From positions 116,092 to 180,091 of the forward strand of contig QNGE01001252.1 of the NCBI GenBank assembly GCA_008508345.1: a stretch of DNA of 64,000 nt, read 5' to 3'. The notes below the pieces were generated by a model. That model saw only the letters and a list, made by a program, of their open reading frames with translations. It was not told the DNA's origin and searched no databases. A program made the position numbers and the translations under genes. This DNA is from Paragonimus westermani (Eukaryota > Platyhelminthes > Trematoda > Plagiorchiida > Troglotrematidae). Shown in pieces: positions 39,191-51,474 of this stretch; the first letter of the stretch is position 1; each line of letters begins with the position of its first letter.

Positions 39191-39510
39191 TCTGGAGTAC
39201 TATCGTGAACCGCAAGACGGCAGATTTGGCCTTTTATCTAATTTTCCCGATCTCTCTGGTCGGGTGTGTAGGCGCCAGCACCAGGCGCTGATTGGCGCCT
39301 ATGTGCGCACACGATTCAATATCCCCGCTGTTCGTTGGATGAGATGCCGAGGTAAATCGTATGAAGATGAGGGAACGGAATACCGAGAAGAGAGGACAGT
39401 TGACCGGACGACAGTCGGGGCTGACAGCGTCAGCAGCGTGGCAGCAGAGTTAACCAATCAGCTTTCAGTAACTAACACACGGCCTATGTGTGATTGGTCG
39501 AAGTGGGTGA
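39191..39510 (-). promoter_or_regulatory. Candidate CCAAT-rich promoter of the Scratch gene
   Basis: Immediately upstream of the first predicted Scratch exon the sequence becomes visibly richer in G, C and CpG. It carries three CCAAT-type boxes: ATTGG at 39291-39295, CCAAT at 39454-39458 and ATTGG at 39493-39497. The first sits about 100 bp upstream of the ATG, inside an inverted pair AGGCGCC (39270-39276) / GGCGCCT (39294-39300). CCAAT boxes are the known target of NF-Y. No TATA box is evident in this interval. The transcription start cannot be placed from sequence alone. A 158-codon plus-strand open frame across this interval is most likely a by-product of the GC-rich composition. Confidence 0.45.
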
Positions 39511-39984
39511 GAGGTCTCACAGTTTGCTCTCACACCCCCGCAATTAGTTCCGAATTGCACTGGAAGAATATGCCGGCCGTTTGCAGTGTCAGGGAGGTGA
39601 CTGCACACCAACGAACACTAATTTGTGTACTTTAAAGGCAAAGGTGGTCACACAGTACGTTGACATCCTAACTCCAAGTTCCTGAAACCGGGACCTATAA
39701 GCCACTTCGAAGATAATGAATAAGCTACTTAAAATTCCTCCCTCCAGATGATATAGGTGACATTGTGGCAAAGGCCAGTACGTAACAGTTGACCGCGTGA
39801 TGTGAAAAAAACATTACATTCAACTAAGTCAACACATCGCTTCACCTGATAAATTGCTCTGTTTAACATGCTGGGGGTGTTTTTGTCTAAATTGGGGATC
39901 ATTTACAATTAATCACGGCTTCCGCATCCCCATAGACTAACCGGGCAATTGAAAAAAGCTGTATTGGACTGGAAGCTAGCTCAT

Positions 39985-40067
39985 GTTACAGTTCGTCGGT
40001 AATGCACATCCTTGCCAAAGTTAAAGTTTGAACTTCAGCCCGGATTTCATAAGGTGCTGACCACCGC
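39985..40067 (-). repeat. Short eroded SINE-like copy upstream of the Scratch gene
   Basis: TCGTCGGTAATGCACATCCTTGCC followed by TTTGAACTTCAGCCCGG and TTTCATAAGG corresponds to the middle and head of the element at 340-569, same orientation. Only about 80 bp is recognisable. Confidence 0.45.
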
Positions 40068-40069
40068 GG

Positions 40070-43000
40070 CATTCGCTGCAAATTGGGACGCTACGGGATT
40101 ATCATGTGTTAACACTCAGCTACATTTTATTTTGATGAACTCTGAGCTCATCCGGTTGCCTTTAGAGGAAACACATTAAGTGTCCTGTTAATGTTACTGG
40201 ATGATCCCATTACCAAGTGACAGAACTGTTAGTGGAGTAAGGAGGACAGACCGATGGCGGCGGCGATGCTGCTAAGAAAAACGTGTGGACAATGAACGAA
40301 CGTAATAACCACTGTTGTGAAATTTAGGACTGAACTACGTATGCCATACTGAACGCGCCAAGTAACTCTTACAGTCATAGTGCCCACGTTACAACGCCCA
40401 CTGGTTCATCTACAGTTGCAAGCATAGCTGCATTGGTAGAAAGAGTCTCGACTTATTTCGATGCGAGGTTGAATGCATACAAATTGGGTTGCTCAAACTG
40501 TTGACGCAGTTTGCTGGGCAAATAAAACACAGTCAGAATCTCAAATTCATTGAGGGTCCAATAACTGCGGTCAGTCGGTAGTCAGTCAATTAGTGTGAAG
40601 TGCTTTTACAAAACACTAGTCCCATCCTGCTACTATCCGAGGCATCTGTGTTAGTCAGACAATGTCGGCCAGTCTAGTGTACGCAAAAATGGCTTGAGCA
40701 AGCCATCGATATGTCCAGCTGTTAAAGCTGAGCTGATTTGGTTGGTTGTTTTTCGGTAACTAGTTACAGTTAAAGAACACACTTTTATCATGGAACTGTT
40801 GAGATAAAACGAATTTTTAATATCTTGCACTACCTTGGCGCCCTGTTGTTCAAATATATAACGGGAATTCACCGTTCAACGTGTCCCCTAACTGATTAAC
40901 CTACTACCAAATCAATGATCCATTAGCCAATCAATAAGTAACCAAAAACTCCACGTTTGATAAAGAAAAATGTGCTATGTTGAATAGAAGACAGCAGAAT
41001 ATTAAAGGTTAAATCGTAAGGGATCAATAATTTGGTGGAGCAATGATTCACCCAACGAGAGATAACAAACTAACACTTGATCGCATACACTGTTGTGGAG
41101 TCGATGGGGGCACTAACCCGATTGATTGTGAGAAATAACCGTACTTTTCACCCTAGTTATATGCAGCACACACCTCGGTCGTACATGACGGGTACGTTGG
41201 GTATGGTGAATCCTGTTAAGTTAAAGCTAGAAATGAAAAAAATATCATCCTCATGATTAGGTTCGCGTCATCTTAGACACGCTTTAGGTCAGTCATATGT
41301 TTAAAATATAACGGTGTTTATGGTTTCTCTACATTACATCCTTGTAGAAGATGCGATCTGTTTAGTTTACCTGTCGGTCCATTGCTATGGAATGCACAAC
41401 TCCTTAGAGAAGTTTCATCTCCTTAGTTTTTCGTTGTTCCGCTTACGTCTGTGTTTTTTTAAATCAACTATCCCCACATCTCAGTAAGCTACCATCAACT
41501 TCATCGATTAAGAATGAACGAGTAATTTTAAAGCTCAAAGCGGGAAAAATAGGATTGTATTTGGTTTGTTGCAAACTACCGTTTATATATCCGTTCACAA
41601 AAACGGCAGCATTTCTAAGAGGCTTTGATAAACCATCAGTTGAGAAAACAAATGTGTTAACTGTTTGATTTGCCGCAATTTGTTTAGTATGTTTGACATT
41701 CCGTTTGATGCCATCTAGAGTGTAGTATTCGATGAAATGTGTTTGATTTGTGCCTAAAGGGTTCATCCTAAATTTTCCTCTGTTTTTATGCATACAGTAT
41801 AACTCTGATGAAATTTACACTATGATCGCACACACAACGAGAAAGTGTAACTGTCAGTTGTTATCTTAGTGACAGCTGACGAGACTGCTTGTTCGTCTGT
41901 TTCAATTTGAGCACCTCTTCTGCCGGACAATTCGAATGTTTGGCCAATCCAAATTCAGGATGACAGATCATTTTTTATTCTGATTCCATCAGTAGTGTCG
42001 TGCAACTTCGAATCGTTTCGACTGCCTTCGCTGAAGTTTTCACACTCGGAAGATAGCTATAGTAGCTTGGCCGTCTGAAGAGGTGTTGTTATTCGAACTG
42101 CATACTGTGTGCAACTTACTGTACGTCACCGGAAGTAGCCTAACAATATACTCAAACGAAATCTCATTTATCCAGAATACATACTCAATCCCTGTAAATA
42201 GAAATGGGAATGCGTTAGTGTTTCGTTACCAAACATGTTTTCCAAGCCTTGCATTTATGGAGGACTTAACAGCATCTTGAATTAACTCAGATTCGTAACT
42301 TTAAAGACTAAGTCAGGAATTGCCGTCTGTGAGGTAAAGTTGACTGGGAATACCAAAATGTGAATTGAAGCTTCACTTTTTTAGTGGTAATGTGGGTACC
42401 GCACGAAAAAACGTTCATATAGTGGTTTACTGGGGAAAAAATTCCACAGAGAAGTTCTCTGTTTTGAGATTTATGAAACCTTGAGAGTTCATCTGGATAA
42501 AATGCACTGATGTTCGGCGGTGTTTAAATGCGGAAACAACTTTTTTCGCATGAAGGACTATAATGAACCAGTTGTGAAGCGTGCGGACTAACGCACATTT
42601 AGCCTGTGTTCAGCGTTTGCCCTCTACCTTGCAAATCCAATGCGGTGACTTTTGTGTGCAAACAGCTTCAGGCAACCGGATGATTCCATTCATTTATGAC
42701 TACAGTTTTAGCATGAGTTCAACGAAACCAATATTCAAATTAGGTCAATATGTCGTATTAGTGTCAACTTTGTTTATGAGCTATAGGTAACTGTGATCGT
42801 CATCCCCTTAGTAACATAGTACTTGGCACACATCTAGAAGTAGCTTACCGACCATTGGTGCACACAGTTGTTATCATCTGTGGTTAACCACGATACTTAC
42901 CGTAATCAGGATATGAACCAAGCAGGCAACCTTCCCTTGTTATAAGCCTTGTACATCTAGCAGGTAGCTGTTTTGGTTTGGGTATGGTTAGATAGGTTTA

Positions 43001-46000
43001 TAGCAACCTAACAGAAAACTGTACCACATCCATCTGGACCAATCCGATTTAAGTTGTTCACTCAAGTTAAATCGGGTTATACTCTTCAGAAGTTAAATAC
43101 TTAGAGATTTTCTGGACACAACCTTGATTTCCACGTTTTGAGTTTCAAGATTTCTAACAGCAGTCTCAGAAGTCTATTAGTAAGTGAATGCAATTATGCA
43201 GAATCCAAGCAGTCAGTGAAAAATCTACTCACTGATTATCTGTCAACAAATCATTACTCTATAGATGATAATTTCATGGTTAGAGGAAACAGTACAGTGA
43301 TAAAACATTACTCACCAAGAATGCTGGATAGCAATTTTATCTTTCCTACAGATAGCATTTCATATAAATAAAGCAGAGTGAAGTCAAAAGAACGATCCTA
43401 TCGGAAGTAAACGAAATTCGGACTCCCTCATAAGTTTAAACAAAATGTTATGAGAAGTGAATCGAAAATATTTTTATTTAGTACCTGACAGGAGCGTTCT
43501 GTTAAAATACCGAAGATCAAATGTTTGAATTTATATCCAATTAAGTTGCAAAATTATTGGGGGTATCTTTTTAGTTGTTCTGATTTGAGAGACCGTTGCC
43601 TATAAAGCTTTCCTTCAGGCGGAACTGTCCTGTGCCAAGTTTAACCTACTGTAATGTTAATAAAAAAAGGCAACAAGACATATAATGAGCATTTCGGATG
43701 TGGCACTTTGCACTTCATCACATCGCAATAATTTGGCATCAGAGTAGACACTGGATAATATCTTCACTACTCACTTTTGTTCTCGTTTAAACTCACAACT
43801 GGACCCAGTGTACGGGTTCCAACGTTAGTGAATTTCCATACTGCTTCTTCAGGTTACTAGGCCGACTTACTCGCTCATAATCGATCACACCGTGTTAGTT
43901 GAATGTTTCAGTAGTCAATTCAATGGTCTGATAGTAAATCATACCTCTTGACTGTGTCATACTAGCCAAACCAGCCGAACTAATGTTGTTCCTCAATGTC
44001 TTTTTTTAGTGTGCCCATTAGAATTCGTCTCGCTTCTTATATGGTTTCCTATTTAAAAGTAAAATACGTCCCCCAACAAGCGGTAGTTGCTTTGGAGCAC
44101 GAAAACGTTTTACAATGGAAAAGTTTCCTCTTTGGTAGCAGGCACCATAACAGATAGGTTACCATGAGCAGTACAGAGCTATTCGGAGGAATTTTGAAAC
44201 AATTGCGATACTGAATGGAAGTGGCCTACACTTGTAGTCCATGGCACGGACTACATAATTACAATATGATAGTGAAAGCTGATAAATAGCTGTAAAAATG
44301 ATACTATCTATAAACCATTCCGACGGAAGATAGCAAACAGACGACAATTGGGCAGCTGCCAAACCACCAAAAATTCTCATGGCATAACAACAGTATCGTA
44401 ATACTAATGAGTAATTTGGCAATTTCAGTATTTTTGAACAGACGCAAATACAAAAAGTCCGAACAACGGATGAGTCTGAACCAAACTTACCAAAATTGGC
44501 AAGCTGTGAGTTCAGAAATTTTACATCTGGGCTCAGTTGCTTACCCAACCCACCGCGTCATATAGAATCCATCAAATGATCCAGGAGGTTGACTGCCCAA
44601 ACAGGGGTTCTCAGACAGTCCGCATTGGAGCCGCCAGTGCCACCGTTGAACACTGAAGTTGTATTCCTGACAAGTGGTATCTATGGATTCCAGCCCTTTG
44701 TTTGAGAAGTCCTGTCAAAGCAATCAATCCCTTGGAACATTTAGTGAATACCTTACGTCACAGAAGGTTGGCTGGGTACTTGAGGTCGAGTGTAAAAATT
44801 TTGACCTCCTGAGGTGGCTTCGTAATTAATTTGGTAGAACGGTTGCCTCATGCGGGTGTGTTGTTTCTGTCACTGGTTCGAATTCAGCCAAAACAGAGTT
44901 TTTCACATTTGAGTACCGTTTACACTGCCAAGTTACTTATCAATAACCGAAGTAACGGTTTTGTATGATAAAGAGGGAGTTCTATTCGTTATCAGTACTC
45001 ATTCACTTTTTAGAAAACGATGGACTTGGCTCATGAGTTTTACCAGAACTCGACAGCCCCATAATCACTTCTGGGGCAATTTTTCAACTTGAACCATGTT
45101 CAAGTAATATATGTTCGAAAACTGTACGTGGTTTTGTACACTTTTGTTGTGAACATGCATCCTATGTCCTTTTGCAATTCATATCTGCAAGCCTACGGAT
45201 ATTGAAGTTCGATTTGGTTAGTCATGCTAGACATTCGTTGTATCACTCACTACGGTTCAAACGGCAAGGATCGGGAAAGTTGGGAGTTAATGCGCAAAGG
45301 AAACAAACGAACATAGACGTTGCTTCGCAGTTGAAAGGATACTGTAACTTTCAGTCCCTGAAGTGAAAGCGTAGCACTTTTTAAATGAACCTGCATACCT
45401 TACGCATCACAACGTAGTAGGAAAACCTCTGTTGACGGAGTCACACATATAACATCGACTACGTCACCTGGGGTGATCGTGTGTACAACATCACCGTCGA
45501 CATTCCTGATGGGTGAGTGCAATAGTGAAGTGACTTACGGACGTAGAACATTTGGTTATATGGAATATTAACAAATTGCCTTTGGCAGTGTGAACACGAT
45601 TTTCCCGAAATCAACAATTAGCTCTGTCGTAGTTCGCCCAGAGGCGGCTTGCGCTGAACCATTTGTGGTTCAACTCATACATCACGTATCCACTGTAAAC
45701 CCAAAAGAATAACCCTAGGATGGATGTGACTTGAAACGTTTACAGTCCAGCCGGCCGATACCAGTTAGCCAATATGCAGGTTAGCGTGAAAATGAAACCC
45801 CATCTCTCGGAAACAGGCAAGGAGAAAACGATGGTAAGATCTAAGCTGGGAAGACAAGAAGTAGTTCAGTACAGGTAGGATGAGAAAGAAAAACGTGGGT
45901 TTGAAGTTGAATCGAAAATCAAGTAAGACACTCATCATGTAATGTACCAGCAAAGCTGAGAAGGAGACAAAGGTGGATGTTCGCTATGACTCAGGTTTCG

Positions 46001-46330
46001 AAGAGGAGAGTGGATGATTTGACAAATGAGAGTGGTCGTTGTTTGATGCAAACGCAAAGTGAATACAACAGACGCAACTTGTATGCGCTAATTTGCTTGT
46101 CGTTTTTTTGCCGACTGTGTGCTATGAGTATGCTGATAATTCAACAGTCGGAGTTGGCCTGCAAGCTCACCGAGTCATTCAACACAATGTCATATAGTTA
46201 CGTCGCCACGACCTACGACATCTGCGGTGTTTTTGCAAACGGCGCGCTCAAATTCACGGCCACTCAACTGTCGCTCATTGGATCGTTAGACGACCAATTT
46301 CATTGTACTGATTCAGGCTGTCTGGTTCAC
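40070..46330. other. No recognisable gene
   Basis: Apart from the tRNA-like head at 44811-44890 I recognise nothing. A 129-codon minus frame (44548-44159) and a 119-codon plus frame (45977-46336) have no known domain; the latter abuts the LINE relic. A 12-bp inverted repeat occurs at 43041-43078. Confidence 0.5.
44811..44890 (+). repeat. tRNA-like SINE head
   Basis: GGTGGCTTCGTAATTAATTT, GGTAGAACGGTTGCCTCATG and a B-box-like GGTTCGAATTC (44875-44885) are arranged like the head of the tRNA-derived elements in this window. The sequence beyond the B box does not match the body of the 340-569 family. Confidence 0.45.
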
Positions 46331-46332
46331 AG

Positions 46333-47450
46333 CTAAGTCCTCCAAATGTCTGAAATCGACATAATTACTTGGATAACATCCTGGTGTCGCAGCTTCTGAC
46401 CATCAGAATATCGCCTACTTGATTTCAGTTGCCCGTAGACCAGCCGCTTCAGGATCCACTCGTCTCCCATCCCAAGGACGTGCACTAAACCGATAAGGCT
46501 GAATGGGCAACAGCGTAGCTTCATTCTTGCCACTGTCTGCTCGCCGAATTATTACATTATTCGGAACCATGTACGATTACCAAATACCCGAGATGAGTCC
46601 AAAATATTACATTTAGAGGCGGCTTGGAGGCTGCTTATCTCCTTGACACAATGTCCGGTTATCACTGCCGCACAACAGCGTCGGGTGACAGAAAAGAAGA
46701 ATCTTCCGGACACGTTTTTAAAGACGTCAGAAAGCAGTACTAGCAATTAGCACATCAGCACTCGACTTGCGATCCACAGACACTTGTGCGGTCAGCTGTG
46801 GCTATCCACAGTGTCAACCTTGATGTGGATTTCAGGTGCACTCACAGTACCTCCGCCAGGGGAAAGCTGAAACAAAGAAAATGTCTTACTTGTGCTGATA
46901 TTCAGACCAAATATCGATACCGCGGTCGAGAAAGCGATGCTTAGTTTTTGAAGTTCTTATTCGCTGTGCGCAAATAGCACACGCGTGCAAACAATGGCAT
47001 GTAAACTATCAAATCACGTGGCCGAATTAAAGCACCGAAACATCAAATACTCAGCAACCGACCATCCCTGCAATATCCAAATTCAACACTACGCCCACAC
47101 TTATGAGAAACAACTATTAGCATCGCGGTCTTCTATAACCTGATTGGGGTTGAGACCAAGAGACAACCCCGCCCCACACCAGTGACAATTTCAGAATCAT
47201 CAGAGGTCGACCCACACGAATGCACCTTCACCTTCATACACATATGGAACAGTATGACTAAATTGATGGATTTACCTGAACATTAAAAATTATCAAGCAC
47301 ACTCCACAATGCCCCACGGCTCAGGGAATCAAACGCCTTGGTGTAATCCACAAACACGGCGCTCGACGGCTGGTCGCGTTCACGATGCCTCTCGTGGATC
47401 TAGTGAGCACCGAACACCATACCGATTGTACTAGGATTCGCCCGTACTCC
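46333..47450 (-). pseudogene. Non-LTR retrotransposon relic: reverse transcriptase to C-terminus
   Basis: Reading down the minus strand, IHERHRERDQPSSAVFVDYTKAFDS (47402-47328, given here only as pattern: charged stretch, then FVDYTKAFDS) is the reverse-transcriptase motif with the first catalytic Asp. It is followed by RGALWSVL, then a degraded TGVGRGC (about 47185-47165) where TGVRQGC is usual. Around 46990-46800, LQKLSIAFSTAVSIFGLNIS then KTFSLFQLSPGG matches the segment after the YADD motif; YADD itself is lost. The 46533-46333 frame (LIGLVHVLGM, KRLVYGQL, DGQKLRHQD) matches the C-terminal tail region of trematode LINEs. The order is right but several stops and frameshifts intervene. The clade looks RTE-like but is uncertain. 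Confidence 0.8.
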
Positions 47451-48310
47451 ACACAGCTTTTTGTGAACATTGGTCTCCCAAGCTTCTGGATTGAGTGGGT
47501 TTAGCGGGAATCTTGCTAACGCAGTTCAGTAGACTGCTGTCCTGATAACTATTGGTGTGTTACTTGTTACTCTTATCTTTATACAAAAGTACGATCGGGG
47601 TCATTCGTGACCTTTTAAGGGACACCTGGAGAAGTGCACAACAATGCCATCCCCCCGTGGTGAATGAGTATGTAAAGGGGATCTCACCGTTCAACGTGGT
47701 TGCACATGTATACTTGCATTTCACGTGTCAAAGCAAAAGCTTTTATACCGCAATATTTCCGATTTTGAATGAGCTGTATACAACCAGGATACAAACAATA
47801 AAAAGGGCTTATGGATCATCCTCGCAATCATCGTATATGTAAATGTACAGTTTTCAAACGAATATTAACTCGGGTCTGTTCACACTAAGAATGACAAAAT
47901 TGACAGCAGTGTAAGCAACTCTCTGAAATGCCGCATCTAAATATCTACTTCGTGTTTAATTAAACGAAAACACTGTATCAAGGTGTATATATTCCGACTC
48001 ATGCTATGTTTTTTTAAACAGTTCTTGTGATCACTTTTTATTCATTATTATTAGGGGTCTGCTCAACGTTTTGTTTGTTTTCCATTGGATACTGAAATCC
48101 ATCAAATCAGCTGGTGTTTTCAGTGTTGTTGAGCATTCGTGTAAATAATGAGTTTTCTCGGGTGACAGCTGTTCCCCCGCTACTTACACGCAGAGGAATC
48201 AACACGAAACAAGAGAGTGATACAGAGGTGGCTTCACACAAGTGTTAAACATTACTCTCAGGCGACCGTGGTTGGGTGTGTAGATAAACTAATTCCATCG
48301 TACCCAATGT

Positions 48311-48378
48311 GAAGCAGTGACTGAGTGGTCAACACGGCTTCCTCAGAGGAACCCGGAGGGAAGTCTAGATCCCAGTAA
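48311..48378 (+). repeat. tRNA-like SINE head
   Basis: TGACTGAGTGG (48318-48328) resembles an A box, followed by TCAACACGGCTTCCTCAGAG, and GTCTAGATCCC (48363-48373) resembles a B box. It shares the GTGGTCAAC-CGGcTTcCTCA layout of the 54.5-kb copies but has a different body. Confidence 0.45.
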
Positions 48379-49217
48379 TAACAGTTTCTACTAAAAGACG
48401 TACTCTATTTCATAGCCTATATATAAATAGAATGAATGAATTGTCTATTTGTTTGTGAAAGCTGCAATCAGAGATAAGTGTAATTCGAATCAAGTGCTGT
48501 AAGGGATGGAAAGTCAAGTCAGTATGGACGAAGCACTCAGTAAGCCTTGACTGTTCAACTGACTTGGATACGACCTAGAGGTCGCATATGTGTAAAGTCA
48601 TAAACACAGTCGAGAAGATACCGACGTGCTCGAACCCAACCGTTCTGGACACAACACGGGAATAGTTCGCAGCTTTCCCAAGTGGCGTATAAAGAGGATT
48701 ACATCCCACGAATGTGCACTCTTTCTATGCATGAACTGTTTGCCATTAAACTTCAGGACTAGGTCAGAAGGAGGAATTTCATCTCGAAAGTAAGGTACGG
48801 TGATTGACAACCCCACGGTCTGCAGTCGCTATACTTGATATCTCCTGGTTGATTTCTGTTCGGTAAGGTCACCAAAATGTGTAAAATGAAACGGTACTGC
48901 AAACCATTGGTACACTCATGCTCGGCTCTGTGCCACCGCCGAGGTAAAGTTAAGTTTCAATATCTTTAGAACGATCAATAACAGGATGAGAACAGTTTAG
49001 GTTATGTAGTTGGAACGATCTAAGAAAGCATAATGATTACATAAGCAAACAACATCCATGCCACTTGACGATTTTCAGTTTGCGATTTGTTCTCAGCTTA
49101 TTTCCTTTCCGATCCCATCCATCCAGTTAGTCATACAACCGTGCATATTTAGAAAAGTTGTTTTTGTCTAAGCATAAAAAGTGTTGGTGACAGACTTGAT
49201 GCACGTGCTCACCTCGT

Positions 49218-49243
49218 ATGCGTGTGTGTGTGTGGGTGTGTGG
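49218..49243 (+). repeat. Short (GT)n tract
   Basis: GCGTGTGTGTGTGTGGGTGT; an interrupted GT tract of about 25 bp. Confidence 0.8.
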
Positions 49244-50953
49244 TTGACTGTCTATTTAGCTGCCCCTAAATGAGCTTCGGAACCGGTGTCCTCATCCAGC
49301 ATAAATGGAGCCGGGGACCACACAAGTGAAGGCATTCGGATTGTTTATCCGAACCACGTGACAGACGAGATTGTGAGTACGCATGTTTATGCATGCATGT
49401 GCAGATAGTAATCACACTTCGTTCTACCGACTGTCTTGAGGAACACATTTGACCAGGAGAAAGCGTAGAACATATATCTCCACCCCTTTGCATACATTAG
49501 CCACAAGTACGTCAACTCCAGTTCCACGTCCAGAGGTAATTCGTACTGATGACAATCAAATACATGAGTGTTAGTTATCTGTGTGCTTCCAGTCAATCGT
49601 GAGGTCCCGTAGTTCCTTTGAGTCGGCATAGATGTTAAACAAATTTATGAGTAACATTAACGAATTATTTTCTAACTAAAAGGATTCGGGATTCACACAA
49701 GTCGCCAGACTGAAATATAATGCCCTGGGTAGGTGAGGTGTACGATTTAATACTGCGAATCGTGCGTTAATTATGACATTTTTAGGTCAGCCTGCCGTTA
49801 GAGAAATCTTATTAAACTTTACGCGCGGTTGTGCCATACTTACACTGGGTAAGTCTCATACATGAGTCGAATCTTTTAAAGGTTCCTTGAGTAGTCGATA
49901 CACAAGCGTTTGAGATATTATATTTTAAAAGATCATTTTACTGGAGGAGTTTGTGTGATGGTGGGTGTACGAAACTTTGTGATGGGATATTGCGATATTT
50001 TGAAGAAAGGACGACTCCAGGAAGGGAGGAAAGCAGAGGTGTATCAAACTGTTTCACCAGTAGCATAGTATCTTTCTTTAATTTGACTGTAGCTTCTATT
50101 CTCTACCGTTATCATTTAGCCACATTCACAACGGTCTCATCATCTTCAGATTCCGGGTGTATGAAATGAGTTTGCCGTGAAGATATGTGGTTTTAGGATC
50201 GTTGAGATACTTTGTCTCTCAACGTACGGAATAGTAATATTTCTACAATGTGGTGTCACGTGCATCTGTTAGCGTTAGTACTAGGGTAATGCTGGAATAT
50301 GTGAGAAAACTTCCTGCCTGGTACCAGACGGTATTTTAATTTCCCTGTTCATTTTGAGTGATCACGTGAACATCGGAATTTAGTGGACAAAAGTCAGCTA
50401 AAAAATCCATCGCTTCGATGTAGAGCAGAGACATGATCTTGGTTGGGTTCCGTGATCAGCTGGGCAACCTAGCCATCGCTGGGGAACACCGCAATCAGGT
50501 ACCGTGTGTATTGCACAGGAATTCACACAATGCCAGTTTTGCCCCTTGCTTGCACGTAATGATCGTTCCGGCTGCTACCATCAGTGTGTAAATTAGTTGG
50601 GTATCATCTAAAATTAGTGAAGTGGCTGATGAGGGACAGCGTGGGATCCACTGTTGAGTCCAATTTTTTGATGTGGTTTTTTTGTTTGGACGCCCACGAG
50701 ATTGCAGATGAGGTGTCCGAGACCGCCGGAATCGTTCTCGGAGTGACAGAAAACGCTAGACTTGTCTTTGGGCAGTTACATTCCTTCCTTAACGTTCATC
50801 TTTGCGGCTCGATCTATGAGGTATATTTTTTGGAACGGTTATGAGGCATAGCTAACGGATTAATCCCTGTAGTGGATACGTCCGAAAGGTTCCGTTTTTC
50901 CTATAGAGTGACCATAAGTCACTGCCATAAACTTATGTAGCATTTTTGATATG

Positions 50954-51469
50954 TCAACAACTATGGTTATTTGAAGGATTTTTCTCTAATTGACTGTTAG
51001 AGGAATCAGATATTGCTCGAGTTCTACGTACTTTCAAGGGTTGTTCGTCAATAACAGTGCTGTATCTTTTTCCTTCTGCTTTTATTTGGATGCATTGGGT
51101 CCTCAACCGGTTCACAGTCAAGCCGATTTCAAGCAAAATATTCTACAGATGTTTCAGTCCGATTACCAGAATGCCTTTTGAGGGAGCCGACAGTAGGATA
51201 TCATCCGCATATGCCAAGTGGTCTAGTTGGCCACCCAGTGTATGTGGGTTCAAGTCAAAATGAAGAGAGGATGAGAGAGGTTCATCTGAGAGGATACAAC
51301 AGCCTCTTGATGAGCAACTCTTTCCGGGAAAACTCAGTTTGCAAAAATAAGATTTACCAGCTATGTTAGGTAAACACAGGTAAGGTGAACTGTAGGCAGG
51401 GGCTGCTGTTGTTAAATAACCATACGATATATGGCCCACTACCCTAGATATATAAGCGTTTATGAGCAA
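50954..51469 (-). pseudogene. Non-LTR reverse transcriptase fragment with intact YADD
   Basis: The minus-strand frame 51469-51143 contains a degraded form of the RQGxPLS region (RGCCILSDEPLSSSL), then LNPHTLGGQLDHLAYADDIL near 51255-51195, the catalytic YADD motif. A frameshift joins it to the 51136-50954 frame: EIGLTVN, TQCIQIKAEGK, TVIDEQPL. This matches the segment after YADD in non-LTR enzymes. The spacing and the basic GKR stretch after YADD remind me of R2-like elements, but this is a weak clade call. It differs in sequence from the relics near 47 kb and 61 kb, so it represents another family. Confidence 0.75.
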
Positions 51470-51474
51470 ACAGT

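Larger units (their letters stand above)
47455..50950. other. No recognisable gene
   Basis: This interval lies between two LINE relics. Apart from the tRNA-like head at 48311-48378, the GT tract and a small hairpin at 50200-50224, I see nothing supportable. Confidence 0.5.

Noticed and set aside
39159..39635. 158-codon plus-strand open frame
   Set aside because: It lies antisense over the Scratch start and candidate promoter, has no recognisable domain, and is explained by local GC richness.
34187..43569. ATACCCCCAAT at about 34187 and its reverse complement at about 43558 as possible transposon ends
   Set aside because: Only 11 bp match, 9.4 kb apart, with the Scratch 5' exon between them and no transposase. 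Chance is likely.
45977..46336. 119-codon plus-strand open frame with hydrophobic segments
   Set aside because: No recognisable family and no splice evidence. It abuts a LINE relic on the other strand.
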